Part shown: positions 1 through 6,120 of the stretch, one piece after another
How positions within the stretch are numbered: position 1 is the first letter of the stretch
Layout: each line of letters starts with the position of its first letter
Assembly: GCA_937893225.1 (NCBI GenBank)
Contig: CALBJM010000120.1
Location: 1-6,174 of the forward strand
DNA from: an uncultured Erysipelotrichaceae bacterium
GTDB lineage: Bacteria; Bacillota_I; Bacilli_A; Erysipelotrichales; Erysipelotrichaceae
Direction of reading: 5' to 3'
Length of the DNA: 6,174 nt
The notes under the pieces: model-generated
The model's input: the letters and a program-made list of their open reading frames with translations, nothing else
What the model was told of the DNA's origin: nothing
The model's database searches: none
Translations under genes and position numbers: made by a program

Positions 1-456
1 AACAGATTCAAGTGCATGAAGAACTTTTTGCTTACGATCTTCTTCATCTTTGTAAAGATGGAAATTCTGTAAACCTTCTGAAACAATATAATCAATTGTT
101 GCTCTTTCATTCAGGGAAGCAGCTGGATCTTGGAATACCATCTGCATATTACGAATAACCCAACGTGCATCATCTTTAGAAATCTTCCCGTTGATTTTCT
201 TACCCATGAAATACACATCCCCACTAGAAGTAGGATTGATACGAATGATTGCACGACCAATTGTAGTTTTACCAGAACCTGATTCACCAACAAGAGAAAA
301 TGTTTCGCCTTTGTAAACATCAAAGTTCACATCGTGAACAGCACGGAATTCTTTTTTTCCGTTATGGAAAGTTACAGCTAAATCTCTAACTTTCAGTAAG
401 ATTTCTCTGCCATTTTCATCTTTTTCTAGGACAGGATTTTGTAATGTATCAGCCAT
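1..456 (-). CDS. oppF: Oligopeptide ABC transporter ATP-binding protein OppF (AmiF-type), N-terminal 152 codons; C-terminus beyond window edge
   Basis: This is one of the two cytoplasmic ATPase subunits of the peptide importer; it would pair with OppD and drive transport by ATP hydrolysis. The frame runs open from the ATG at 456 to base 1, giving 152 residues of a family usually a little over 300 long. Visible are the Walker A loop GESGSGKT (residues 57-64) and the Q-loop in VFQDPAASLNERAT (Q109). The signature motif, Walker B and H-loop lie outside the window. From memory, the stretch from KGETFSLVGESGSGKTT to the Q-loop closely resembles streptococcal AmiF. The start is supported by AGGAGG at 465-470, eight bases upstream. 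The ATG directly follows the oppD stop with no gap (TAA then ATG), so translation is probably coupled to oppD. The gene is cut only by the window boundary; no defect is seen in the visible part. Confidence 0.95.
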   Translation of the reverse strand, partial: MADTLQNPVLEKDENGREILLKVRDLAVTFHNGKKEFRAVHDVNFDVYKGETFSLVGESGSGKTTIGRAIIRINPTSSGDVYFMGKKINGKISKDDARWVIRNMQMVFQDPAASLNERATIDYIVSEGLQNFHLYKDEEDRKQKVLHALESV

Positions 457-1521
457 TTAATGTACCTCCTGTTCTGAAATAACTTCCTGCATTCTTTGAT
501 GAAGTGTTCTAACTTGTAATGGTGGTTCTACCTTTGGTGCTCTTGGATCTAATAACCATGTCTTAGCATAATGTGTATCAGATACTTTGAACATTGGAGG
601 TTCTTCTTCAAAGTCAATTTCCATTGCATAATCAGAACGAGGTGCAAAAGCATCACCTTTGATTTCATCATAAAGACTTGGTGGAGTACCATGTATTGCA
701 TATAATGGTTCTCCTTTAATACCTAACTGTGGTAATGAACTTAATAATCCCCAAGTATATGGATGTTTAGGATTATAGAAAATTTCATCAACATTACCAT
801 ATTCAATAATTTGCCCAGCATACATAATAGCTACACGATCTGCTACATTTGCAACAACACCTAAGTCATGCGTGATAAAAATGATTGTATAGCCATATTG
901 TTTCTGTAATTTCTTGATCAAACGAATGATTTGTGCCTGAATCGTTACATCCAAAGCTGTAGTAGGTTCATCGCAAATCAAAATTTCAGGATGACAAGCC
1001 AATGCAATCGCAATTACGATTCTCTGTCTCATACCACCAGAATACATGAAAGGATATTCATCAAAACGATTCGCTGCGTTGTAAATACCTACTTCTTCCA
1101 TCAACTTGATAGCTTCTTCTTTTGCTTCAGCAAAAGTCTTTCCCTGATGTTTTTCAATAACTTCTGTGATTTGTTTACCAATAGGAATAATTGGATTCAA
1201 AGAAGTCATAGGATCCTGGAAAATCGTAGCAATCTTCTTACCACGAATTTGTTCCCAATCAGCATCAGTTTTATTGGAATATAAATCCTTGCCATGATAC
1301 ATTGCTGTACCATTTGTCACTTGACCATTACTCTCTAGCATGCCTGTGAATGTCTTTGTAAATACAGATTTACCTGAACCAGATTCACCTACGATTGCCA
1401 AAGTCTCATCTTTATAAAGATCAATTGAAATATTACGAATTGCTTTTAATTTTTTGCCTCTGACAGCGAATTCTACCTGAACATCAGAAGCGGACAGAAT
1501 GATTTCCTTATTTGTGCTCAT
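457..1521 (-). CDS. oppD: Oligopeptide ABC transporter ATP-binding protein OppD (AmiE-type)
   Basis: This cytoplasmic ATPase subunit (354 aa) forms the nucleotide-binding pair with OppF beneath the OppB/OppC channel. All hallmark motifs are present: Walker A GESGSGKS (45-52), Q-loop FQDPMTSLNP (Q102), ABC signature SGGMRQR (161-167), Walker B ILICDEPTTALD (D184, catalytic E185) and H-loop THDLG (H218). The C-terminal region has the OppD/DppD-type HPYTWGLLSSLP and GTPPSL stretches (about 253-283). The cysteines that often follow in this family, and that bind an iron-sulfur cluster in some members, are absent; the sequence reads GDAFAPRSDYAM. As I recall, streptococcal AmiE shows the same pattern and a similar length (about 355). 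The ATG at 1521 is supported by AAGGAGG (1529-1535) seven bases upstream, which overlaps the oppC stop. The intergenic gap is 12 bases. The sequence appears intact. Confidence 0.97.
   Translation of the reverse strand: MSTNKEIILSASDVQVEFAVRGKKLKAIRNISIDLYKDETLAIVGESGSGKSVFTKTFTGMLESNGQVTNGTAMYHGKDLYSNKTDADWEQIRGKKIATIFQDPMTSLNPIIPIGKQITEVIEKHQGKTFAEAKEEAIKLMEEVGIYNAANRFDEYPFMYSGGMRQRIVIAIALACHPEILICDEPTTALDVTIQAQIIRLIKKLQKQYGYTIIFITHDLGVVANVADRVAIMYAGQIIEYGNVDEIFYNPKHPYTWGLLSSLPQLGIKGEPLYAIHGTPPSLYDEIKGDAFAPRSDYAMEIDFEEEPPMFKVSDTHYAKTWLLDPRAPKVEPPLQVRTLHQRMQEVISEQEVH
465..470 (-). promoter_or_regulatory. oppF ribosome binding site, inside the end of oppD
   Basis: AGGAGG lies eight bases before the oppF ATG and within the last codons of oppD. 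With the oppD stop and oppF start directly abutting, a ribosome finishing oppD is already at the oppF start. This arrangement favours coupled, near-equal synthesis of the two ATPases (inference). Confidence 0.75.
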
Positions 1522-1533
1522 TGTGTTGCCTCC

Positions 1534-2457
1534 TTATCTATGTGTTCTAGGGTCAGCAGCATCTGCTAATGTCTGACCAGCTACGTATAAAGATACAGTA
1601 ATGATTGCAGAAACAGCTACAGGAATCCAGAATAAATATGGTGTATTTGTCATATAAATTCTATTTGCAGAAATCGTTTTACCTAATGAAGGTGTACTTT
1701 CACCAACACCAATTCCTAACCAAGCAAGGAATACTTCCAAAGAAATATAACTTGGTAAATCTCTTGAAATAGAAGTAACAATAATGGATACAAGATATGG
1801 AAGAATATTATTCTTAACAATTGTCCATTTAGATGTACCTAAGCACTGAGAAGCAAGGTTATACTCACGATCACGAATAATCATAACCTGCGTACGAATA
1901 AAGTACGCTGTTCCAAGCCAACTTGTTACAGACATCGCAAAAATCAACTGCCAGAAACCTCTGCCAAGAATATACATCAATACAAAGACAATCAATGTAA
2001 ATGGAACATTGGCAATGATGTTGTAAACTTCAAGCATCCATTTATCCATATTTTTGGAATAGCCCCAAATTGCACCTACAACTACACCAAGTGTAATTGT
2101 AATCAATGTTGTTAAACCAGCAATACCAAGAGAGTTTCTTGCACCGACCCAGACAACATTCCACATGTTATCGCCATAGTTATTGGTACCAAATAAATAA
2201 TTGAAACATGGGCCAACGAACTTCATGGATTCATTATTGATTTCTGGATGAGACATTCCATTGTAACCAGAAATAAATGGATCAATGATAGAAAGTAAAA
2301 GCACACAAGAAGCCACAATCAAAATAATGATCGTAGATTTTTTTGAAAGAAATTGCTTAAAAACAGACTTCCAATAAGAATACTGTGGAGCAGCAATGTG
2401 TTCAGATACATGTTCATCTGTTTTGACAAATGTAAATTTGTTATCCATTTCTGACAT
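1534..2457 (-). CDS. oppC: Oligopeptide ABC transporter permease OppC (AmiD-type)
   Basis: This is the second membrane subunit of the importer (307 aa), forming the translocation pore with OppB. A cytoplasmic N-terminal tail of about 40 residues is followed by a first membrane segment (about 42-60). The family element LFGTNNYGDNMW (88-99) comes next, then about five more hydrophobic segments (roughly 107-133, 144-164, 170-188, 220-240, 274-296). The EAA coupling loop, which contacts the ATPases, is EYNLASQCLGTSKWTIVKNN (198-217). The C-terminus ends in DPRTHR, the usual DPR-type end of OppC proteins. The start at 2457 shares one base with the oppB stop (TAATG) and has GGAGG at 2467-2471, nine bases upstream within the last oppB codons. 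A second ATG at codon 4 would be a weaker choice because it is farther from the SD. Length matches streptococcal AmiD (about 308, from memory). Confidence 0.97.
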   Translation of the reverse strand: MSEMDNKFTFVKTDEHVSEHIAAPQYSYWKSVFKQFLSKKSTIIILIVASCVLLLSIIDPFISGYNGMSHPEINNESMKFVGPCFNYLFGTNNYGDNMWNVVWVGARNSLGIAGLTTLITITLGVVVGAIWGYSKNMDKWMLEVYNIIANVPFTLIVFVLMYILGRGFWQLIFAMSVTSWLGTAYFIRTQVMIIRDREYNLASQCLGTSKWTIVKNNILPYLVSIIVTSISRDLPSYISLEVFLAWLGIGVGESTPSLGKTISANRIYMTNTPYLFWIPVAVSAIITVSLYVAGQTLADAADPRTHR

Positions 2458-2471
2458 TAATGCGTACCTCC
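2455..2471 (-). promoter_or_regulatory. oppB-oppC translational coupling junction (SD plus TAATG overlap)
   Basis: The oppC SD GGAGG (2467-2471) is embedded in the last oppB codons, and the oppB stop and oppC start overlap as TAATG (2459-2455). The one-base overlap is a standard stop/restart geometry and would favour equal synthesis of the two permease subunits (inference). Confidence 0.75.
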
Positions 2472-3944
2472 ATCATCTGTTAATTTAATTCTAGGATCAA
2501 CCACTGTCATCAACAAGTCACCAATTAAAACAGAGAAGATAGACAATGATGTATAAAGAATAGTCAATGCAATAATCATTGAGTTATTATGTTCATTGAT
2601 AGCATCTGGTAATAACTTACCAGTACCAGGAATAGCAAATACTGTTTCTGTTAATACAGCACCAGTAATTGTTAATATAATACTTGCTGGCAAATCATGC
2701 ACAATTGGAATAATAGCATTTCTCAAAATGTGCTTCTTAAAAATTTCAGATTGTGACAATCCCTTAGCACGTGCAAATTTAACATAATCAGAGCTAGACT
2801 GATCAAGCATATATCTTCTCGTCCACAACATTAATGAACCAGTATTCATCAATGCAAGAATGACAATTGCTGGAATATAACTTCGAATATCATGAGCACC
2901 AAGTTGAGGGAAAGACTGTGGTAAACCCAAGAGATAGAAGATCTGTCTTCCGAAGAAAATAAACGCAAGAGATGGTACAGCAATCATAAAGTTGATCCAA
3001 ATCGTACCAATATGATCAGGCAATTTACCCTTTTTACTAGCCATTAAAATACCAGCTGGAATAGCAATTAAATATGCAAGCAATAAAGCAATTACACCAA
3101 AAATCATAGATGTAGAAATCATAGATGGATCTTTCTTCTTTGTATCGCAATTTGCATAGTTGTCTGTGAACTTATTCTTATCCAATTTGTCTAGATTCTT
3201 TGTATTTTTATATGTACAGCTGTGCTGAAGAACTGCGCTCTTTCCAGTCGAGCCTGTTTCAAACTTTTGATCAAAAGATTGTTCAGTTCCTTGACCAGAT
3301 GTAATAACCTTAGAGATTTCAACATATGCATAAGAAGGGTAAGATTTGCCCAAATTTAAACTCAAAATATTTTGGTGAATAAATGGGAAGCTACCATCAA
3401 AATAAATCAAATATTTATGTTTTGTACCAGAACCCATTAAAGCAGGTACACCATTATAATCTTTTCCAATATAAATTTTTCTCTCTAAATCTGGATTAGA
3501 AGAATCACTCACACGCCAAGGGTGATCTATTTCAATTAAATTAGAAAAGAAATTTGCAATTGTTTTGATAATAGGAACATCCTTATATGCATAATAGCTG
3601 CCAGCTTTATATTGCTTAACAGTCCAACCATCAGCCTTATACTTTTCAGCAACTTCCTGAATATATGTAGAACCTACCTGGTTACAAGCATCAAAGTTAT
3701 CTGATGCATAAGCTTTACACATATCTGCCTGTTCATCAAATGTAATATACCCTAAACGTTCATACGCTGTATTTTTATAACGTTCTCTATCATCTGCCTT
3801 ACCACCTAACTTCTGATAAGTAGGGTCATTTTTAAAGATCAGATGACGAGGAATCAATGTATAGATCATCACCATAGCAATGATCGTTACAATTACAGCT
3901 GAAAGAATTGCACGGACTATTCGTCCCCAAACATATTTTTTCAA
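2457..3944 (-). CDS. oppB: Oligopeptide ABC transporter permease OppB, AmiC-type with large extracytoplasmic insertion; TTG start
   Basis: This is the first membrane subunit of the peptide importer (495 aa). It is much longer than enteric OppB (about 306). The extra length is a predicted extracytoplasmic domain of about 240 residues (about 33-275) between the first membrane segment (9-31) and the remaining five (about 276-302, 313-333, 357-377, 413-436, 455-481). The EAA coupling loop is DYVKFARAKGLSQSEIFKKH (386-405). The C-terminus carries VVDPRIKLTD, as in OppB proteins. Stretches such as PRHLIFKNDP and GSGTKHKYLIYF resemble streptococcal AmiC (about 498 aa) from memory. The insertion has four cysteines (C76, C87, C243, C266). 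The start codon is TTG: AAAGGAGG lies eight bases upstream, the frame hits a stop at 3972-3974 with no ATG or GTG between, and the nearby ATG is out of frame. It overlaps oppC by one base. Confidence 0.96.
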   Translation of the reverse strand: MKKYVWGRIVRAILSAVIVTIIAMVMIYTLIPRHLIFKNDPTYQKLGGKADDRERYKNTAYERLGYITFDEQADMCKAYASDNFDACNQVGSTYIQEVAEKYKADGWTVKQYKAGSYYAYKDVPIIKTIANFFSNLIEIDHPWRVSDSSNPDLERKIYIGKDYNGVPALMGSGTKHKYLIYFDGSFPFIHQNILSLNLGKSYPSYAYVEISKVITSGQGTEQSFDQKFETGSTGKSAVLQHSCTYKNTKNLDKLDKNKFTDNYANCDTKKKDPSMISTSMIFGVIALLLAYLIAIPAGILMASKKGKLPDHIGTIWINFMIAVPSLAFIFFGRQIFYLLGLPQSFPQLGAHDIRSYIPAIVILALMNTGSLMLWTRRYMLDQSSSDYVKFARAKGLSQSEIFKKHILRNAIIPIVHDLPASIILTITGAVLTETVFAIPGTGKLLPDAINEHNNSMIIALTILYTSLSIFSVLIGDLLMTVVDPRIKLTDDGGTH

Positions 3945-3952
3945 TTTTGTAT

Positions 3953-3960
3953 CCTCCTTT
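3953..3960 (-). promoter_or_regulatory. oppB ribosome binding site that fixes the TTG start
   Basis: AAAGGAGG sits eight bases upstream of TTG at 3944-3942, a near-ideal distance. It is a near-perfect match to the 16S anti-SD and is the main evidence for the non-ATG start. The same AAGGAGG is complementary to the CCTCCTT in the downstream arm of the preceding hairpin (4001-3995), so an alternative pairing could hide it (inference). Confidence 0.85.
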
Positions 3961-3982
3961 GGTAGAAAAAATCACTATTCTT

Positions 3983-4021
3983 AAAACAAACGATAAGGAG
4001 GCATGGCCTCCTTATCATTTG
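3983..4021 (-). terminator. oppA-oppB intercistronic hairpin, probable partial (leaky) terminator or mRNA stabiliser
   Basis: An 11-bp perfect inverted repeat (GATAAGGAGGC, 3-base loop CAT, GCCTCCTTATC; 4016-4006 and 4002-3992) extends by a U-G wobble, three A-U pairs and one C-G pair to about 16 bp (4021-4006 with 4002-3987). It is followed by UUUUAA, so the U tract is short for a complete terminator. It starts 28 bases after the oppA stop, and oppB follows on the same strand without a clear promoter of its own. The likely role is to end or protect most transcripts after oppA while letting some continue. This would give excess binding protein over the membrane complex, as is common in binding-protein operons. 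The 5' arm contains AAGGAGG and the 3' arm its complement. Confidence 0.75.
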
Positions 4022-4049
4022 AATTCGTTTTTTAGAAGACAGTTACGCA

Positions 4050-6053
4050 TTAAGCAGCTTGCTTCTTAGCGTCTTCTACCTTATCCTTCTGCCACTGTTC
4101 GTAAGCCTTATTATATTCATCAGCAGTAACAGCATCCTTCTGAATGATAAGTCCCTTGTACTTAGAAGACTGGTAAGCACCAGAGAATGGTACTGCACGA
4201 GAAATAGTGTAGTTTACAGCAGATGTCTGTGTCTGTACAGGAATAGCAATTGCATTATCAAGCAAGTATGCTTCAGCCTTAGCTTCTGCTTCATAACGAG
4301 CATCAAGATCATCAACAATTGCATATGCCTCTTCAATCATCTTCTGATATTCTAATAATCCAGACGCTTCAATTGCAGCATCATTAGACTTGTTATCAGC
4401 ATCACTATCAAGTTCATTTGACTGATAGAATGCAAGACCCATAGACTGACCAAGTACATCACCATCAACTGGAGAGAAGATGTTCAAATATGTTCTTGGA
4501 TCGATGTAGTCAGCACCCCAACCTGTAGATGTGGAAATATCCCAGCAATCATCAACAGGACCTGTAGATGTATAAGAAGAAGCTGTATATGTATCATCAT
4601 CAACTCTATGAACAACGACATCTACATTATCAGAACCAAGAGATTCTTCAATAGACTGTTCAAGTGAAGCTGCCTGTAATGGCAAAGTCGCAGAAGCATC
4701 GTCTGTCAACAAATCAAGAACGATTGGCCATTTAACATCTGTAAGTTCCTTCTTAGCAAGTTCAAGTTCTTCCTTAGCCTTGTCTGGATTGTAAATAGAA
4801 TCCTGACCTTCGGAAAGATCGATTGATGGATCTTCAGAAGCTGCCTGTACGAGTTCACCGTAAGACTTACCTTCGGAAGTTGTTACAAAGTTCCATGGAC
4901 ATTCAATAGAACGAATTGCCTTAGCAGCAATGCTCTTATCTACTGCCGTAGCCATGTAAGAAACTCTATCAAAGCCAAATTTCAAAGCTCTTCTGAAGTG
5001 TGTATTGAGCAATGCCTTCTTTGTATCAGCCTGCTGAGCAGCCGTCTTGTCAGAGTTATCAAAATTGATTCTGTTGAAGTTGAAGTTGATACCAAATGTA
5101 TAACCATTCTGTAATGGGTTATAAGCATTTTCTTTATATTGTTCAAGATATTTGTCGAAATCCTTAGCAGATGTCAACAATGTTGCCTGATAATAAGGAT
5201 TTTCAGAAGATTCAAATCCCTTAACTGTAGAAGCAGGATCAGAACCATCATCATAAACACGGCTTACATTATTGATATATACGTGTTCAGCATCCCAATA
5301 AGATTCATTCTTATGCATCTTCTGAGAAGACTTAGATACGTTTTCATCTAAGATATATGCACCATTGTAAAGAATAGATGCTGGGTCAGTTGCCTTACCA
5401 TATTCACAATTTGTGTTATCTGGGTCGCCAAGCTTACAGCCATCACCTTTAGATTCAAGGAATTCCTTATTAACTGGCCAGAATGAGTTGTTAGCAACAA
5501 CTGTATGGAAGTAAGGTGTAGCATCCTTTAATGTGAACTCGAGTGTTTTGTCGTCTACAGCCTTAACACCAACTTTAGCCCAGTCTTCATCAGTTCTACC
5601 AGACTTACCATATTCAGCAAGACCATCAACATATGCTTCAGCAATAGCAAGTGTTGGACCCTGGAAGTCTGACAAGTGACGTAAACCAGTAGCGAAGTCC
5701 TCTGCTGTAACATCAGCATATTCTTCACCAGTACTTGTTACCCACTTAGCATCTCTTAAATGGAATGTCCATACTGTAGAATCTTCATTATGTTCCCAGC
5801 TTTCTGCTAAGTCTCCAACATAGTTGTTGTATGAGTTAACTTCTGTCAATCCATCAACAAGGTTTGTTGTAATTTGAGCATCTGTCGCATTCATTGACAT
5901 CTGCCAGTCGAGTGTCTGAAGATCAGATGTAAAAATATAATACGCATCTTCAGATGTTGTTGCGCCAGTACTAGCAGCATTAGATCCAGCACTTCCTGCA
6001 GAACAGCCTGCAGCGAGTAATACTGCTAAAGACGCACATAGTGTCTTTTTCAT
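4050..6053 (-). CDS. oppA: Oligopeptide-binding lipoprotein OppA (AmiA-type, SBP_bac_5 family)
   Basis: This is the extracellular peptide-binding lipoprotein that delivers ligand to the OppB/OppC channel (667 aa; streptococcal AmiA is about 659 from memory). The N-terminus is a short lipoprotein signal peptide (MKK, a hydrophobic stretch, then lipobox LAAGC) with lipid-modified C17, followed by a Ser/Ala/Gly-rich linker (18-34). The mature part has family 5 features: VWTFHLRDAKW (94-104), a TAEDFATGLRHL stretch (116-127), YNGAYIL (229-235) and GWGADYIDPRTYL (511-523). C206, C216, C385 and C503 lie in the exported domain. The C-terminus is a charged tail rich in Lys, Glu and Gln. The ATG at 6053 is supported by GGAGG at 6061-6065, seven bases upstream, and by the signal peptide starting at once. 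It is the first gene after the promoter. The exact peptide preference cannot be read from the sequence. Confidence 0.97.
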   Translation of the reverse strand: MKKTLCASLAVLLAAGCSAGSAGSNAASTGATTSEDAYYIFTSDLQTLDWQMSMNATDAQITTNLVDGLTEVNSYNNYVGDLAESWEHNEDSTVWTFHLRDAKWVTSTGEEYADVTAEDFATGLRHLSDFQGPTLAIAEAYVDGLAEYGKSGRTDEDWAKVGVKAVDDKTLEFTLKDATPYFHTVVANNSFWPVNKEFLESKGDGCKLGDPDNTNCEYGKATDPASILYNGAYILDENVSKSSQKMHKNESYWDAEHVYINNVSRVYDDGSDPASTVKGFESSENPYYQATLLTSAKDFDKYLEQYKENAYNPLQNGYTFGINFNFNRINFDNSDKTAAQQADTKKALLNTHFRRALKFGFDRVSYMATAVDKSIAAKAIRSIECPWNFVTTSEGKSYGELVQAASEDPSIDLSEGQDSIYNPDKAKEELELAKKELTDVKWPIVLDLLTDDASATLPLQAASLEQSIEESLGSDNVDVVVHRVDDDTYTASSYTSTGPVDDCWDISTSTGWGADYIDPRTYLNIFSPVDGDVLGQSMGLAFYQSNELDSDADNKSNDAAIEASGLLEYQKMIEEAYAIVDDLDARYEAEAKAEAYLLDNAIAIPVQTQTSAVNYTISRAVPFSGAYQSSKYKGLIIQKDAVTADEYNKAYEQWQKDKVEDAKKQAA

Positions 6054-6059
6054 AGTTTT

Positions 6060-6065
6060 CCCTCC
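6060..6065 (-). promoter_or_regulatory. oppA ribosome binding site
   Basis: GGAGGG, with the GGAGG core ending seven bases before the oppA ATG, confirms the chosen start. The 5' leader from the predicted transcription start is only about 20-25 bases, too short to hold a riboswitch. Confidence 0.85.
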
Positions 6066-6077
6066 GAGATGTTATTT

Positions 6078-6107
6078 ATTTTACGAGTTTACGGAATGTG
6101 AAGTCAA
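6078..6107 (-). promoter_or_regulatory. Predicted sigma-A-type promoter of the opp operon
   Basis: On the minus strand TTGACT (-35, 6107-6102) is followed by 18 bases and TAAAAT (-10, 6083-6078). Each hexamer matches the housekeeping consensus at five of six positions. Transcription would begin near 6071-6072, shortly before the oppA SD. AT-rich sequence with repeated A tracts lies upstream and could act as an UP element. It is the only convincing promoter I see in the window. Confidence 0.75.
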
Positions 6108-6108
6108 T

Positions 6109-6116
6109 ACACGTGT
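6109..6116. repeat. 8-bp palindrome ACACGTGT next to the -35 box
   Basis: A perfect ACACGTGT palindrome lies two bases upstream of the -35 hexamer. Its position would suit a small operator half-pair, but a palindrome this short can occur by chance. Confidence 0.3.
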
Positions 6117-6120
6117 GAAC

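Noticed and set aside
111..323. 70-codon minus-strand open frame inside the oppF region
   Set aside because: It is out of frame with oppF, whose frame encodes a clear Walker A and Q-loop across the same bases.
931..1284. 117-codon plus-strand open frame antisense to oppD
   Set aside because: It lies wholly opposite conserved ATPase motifs, has an unconvincing composition and shows no SD-supported start; it is a shadow.
2596..2787. 63-codon plus-strand open frame antisense to oppB
   Set aside because: It lies opposite the conserved EAA-loop region of oppB, and no promoter or family similarity is seen.
3945..3991. A separate promoter for oppBCDF between the hairpin and oppB
   Set aside because: No pair of -35 and -10 hexamers with acceptable spacing is visible; read-through from the oppA promoter is simpler.
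4002..4013. Translation start using the AAGGAGG and ATG inside the hairpin
   Set aside because: Only two bases separate the SD from that ATG, and both are buried in the stem and loop.
4059..4355. 98-codon plus-strand open frame antisense to the oppA 3' end
   Set aside because: Its hydrophobic, Ile/Leu/Ser/Cys-rich product is what antisense of a Lys/Glu/Asp/Ala-rich sequence gives; no independent gene signals.
5139..5351. 70-codon plus-strand open frame antisense to oppA
   Set aside because: A shadow of oppA with no ribosome binding site or recognisable domain.
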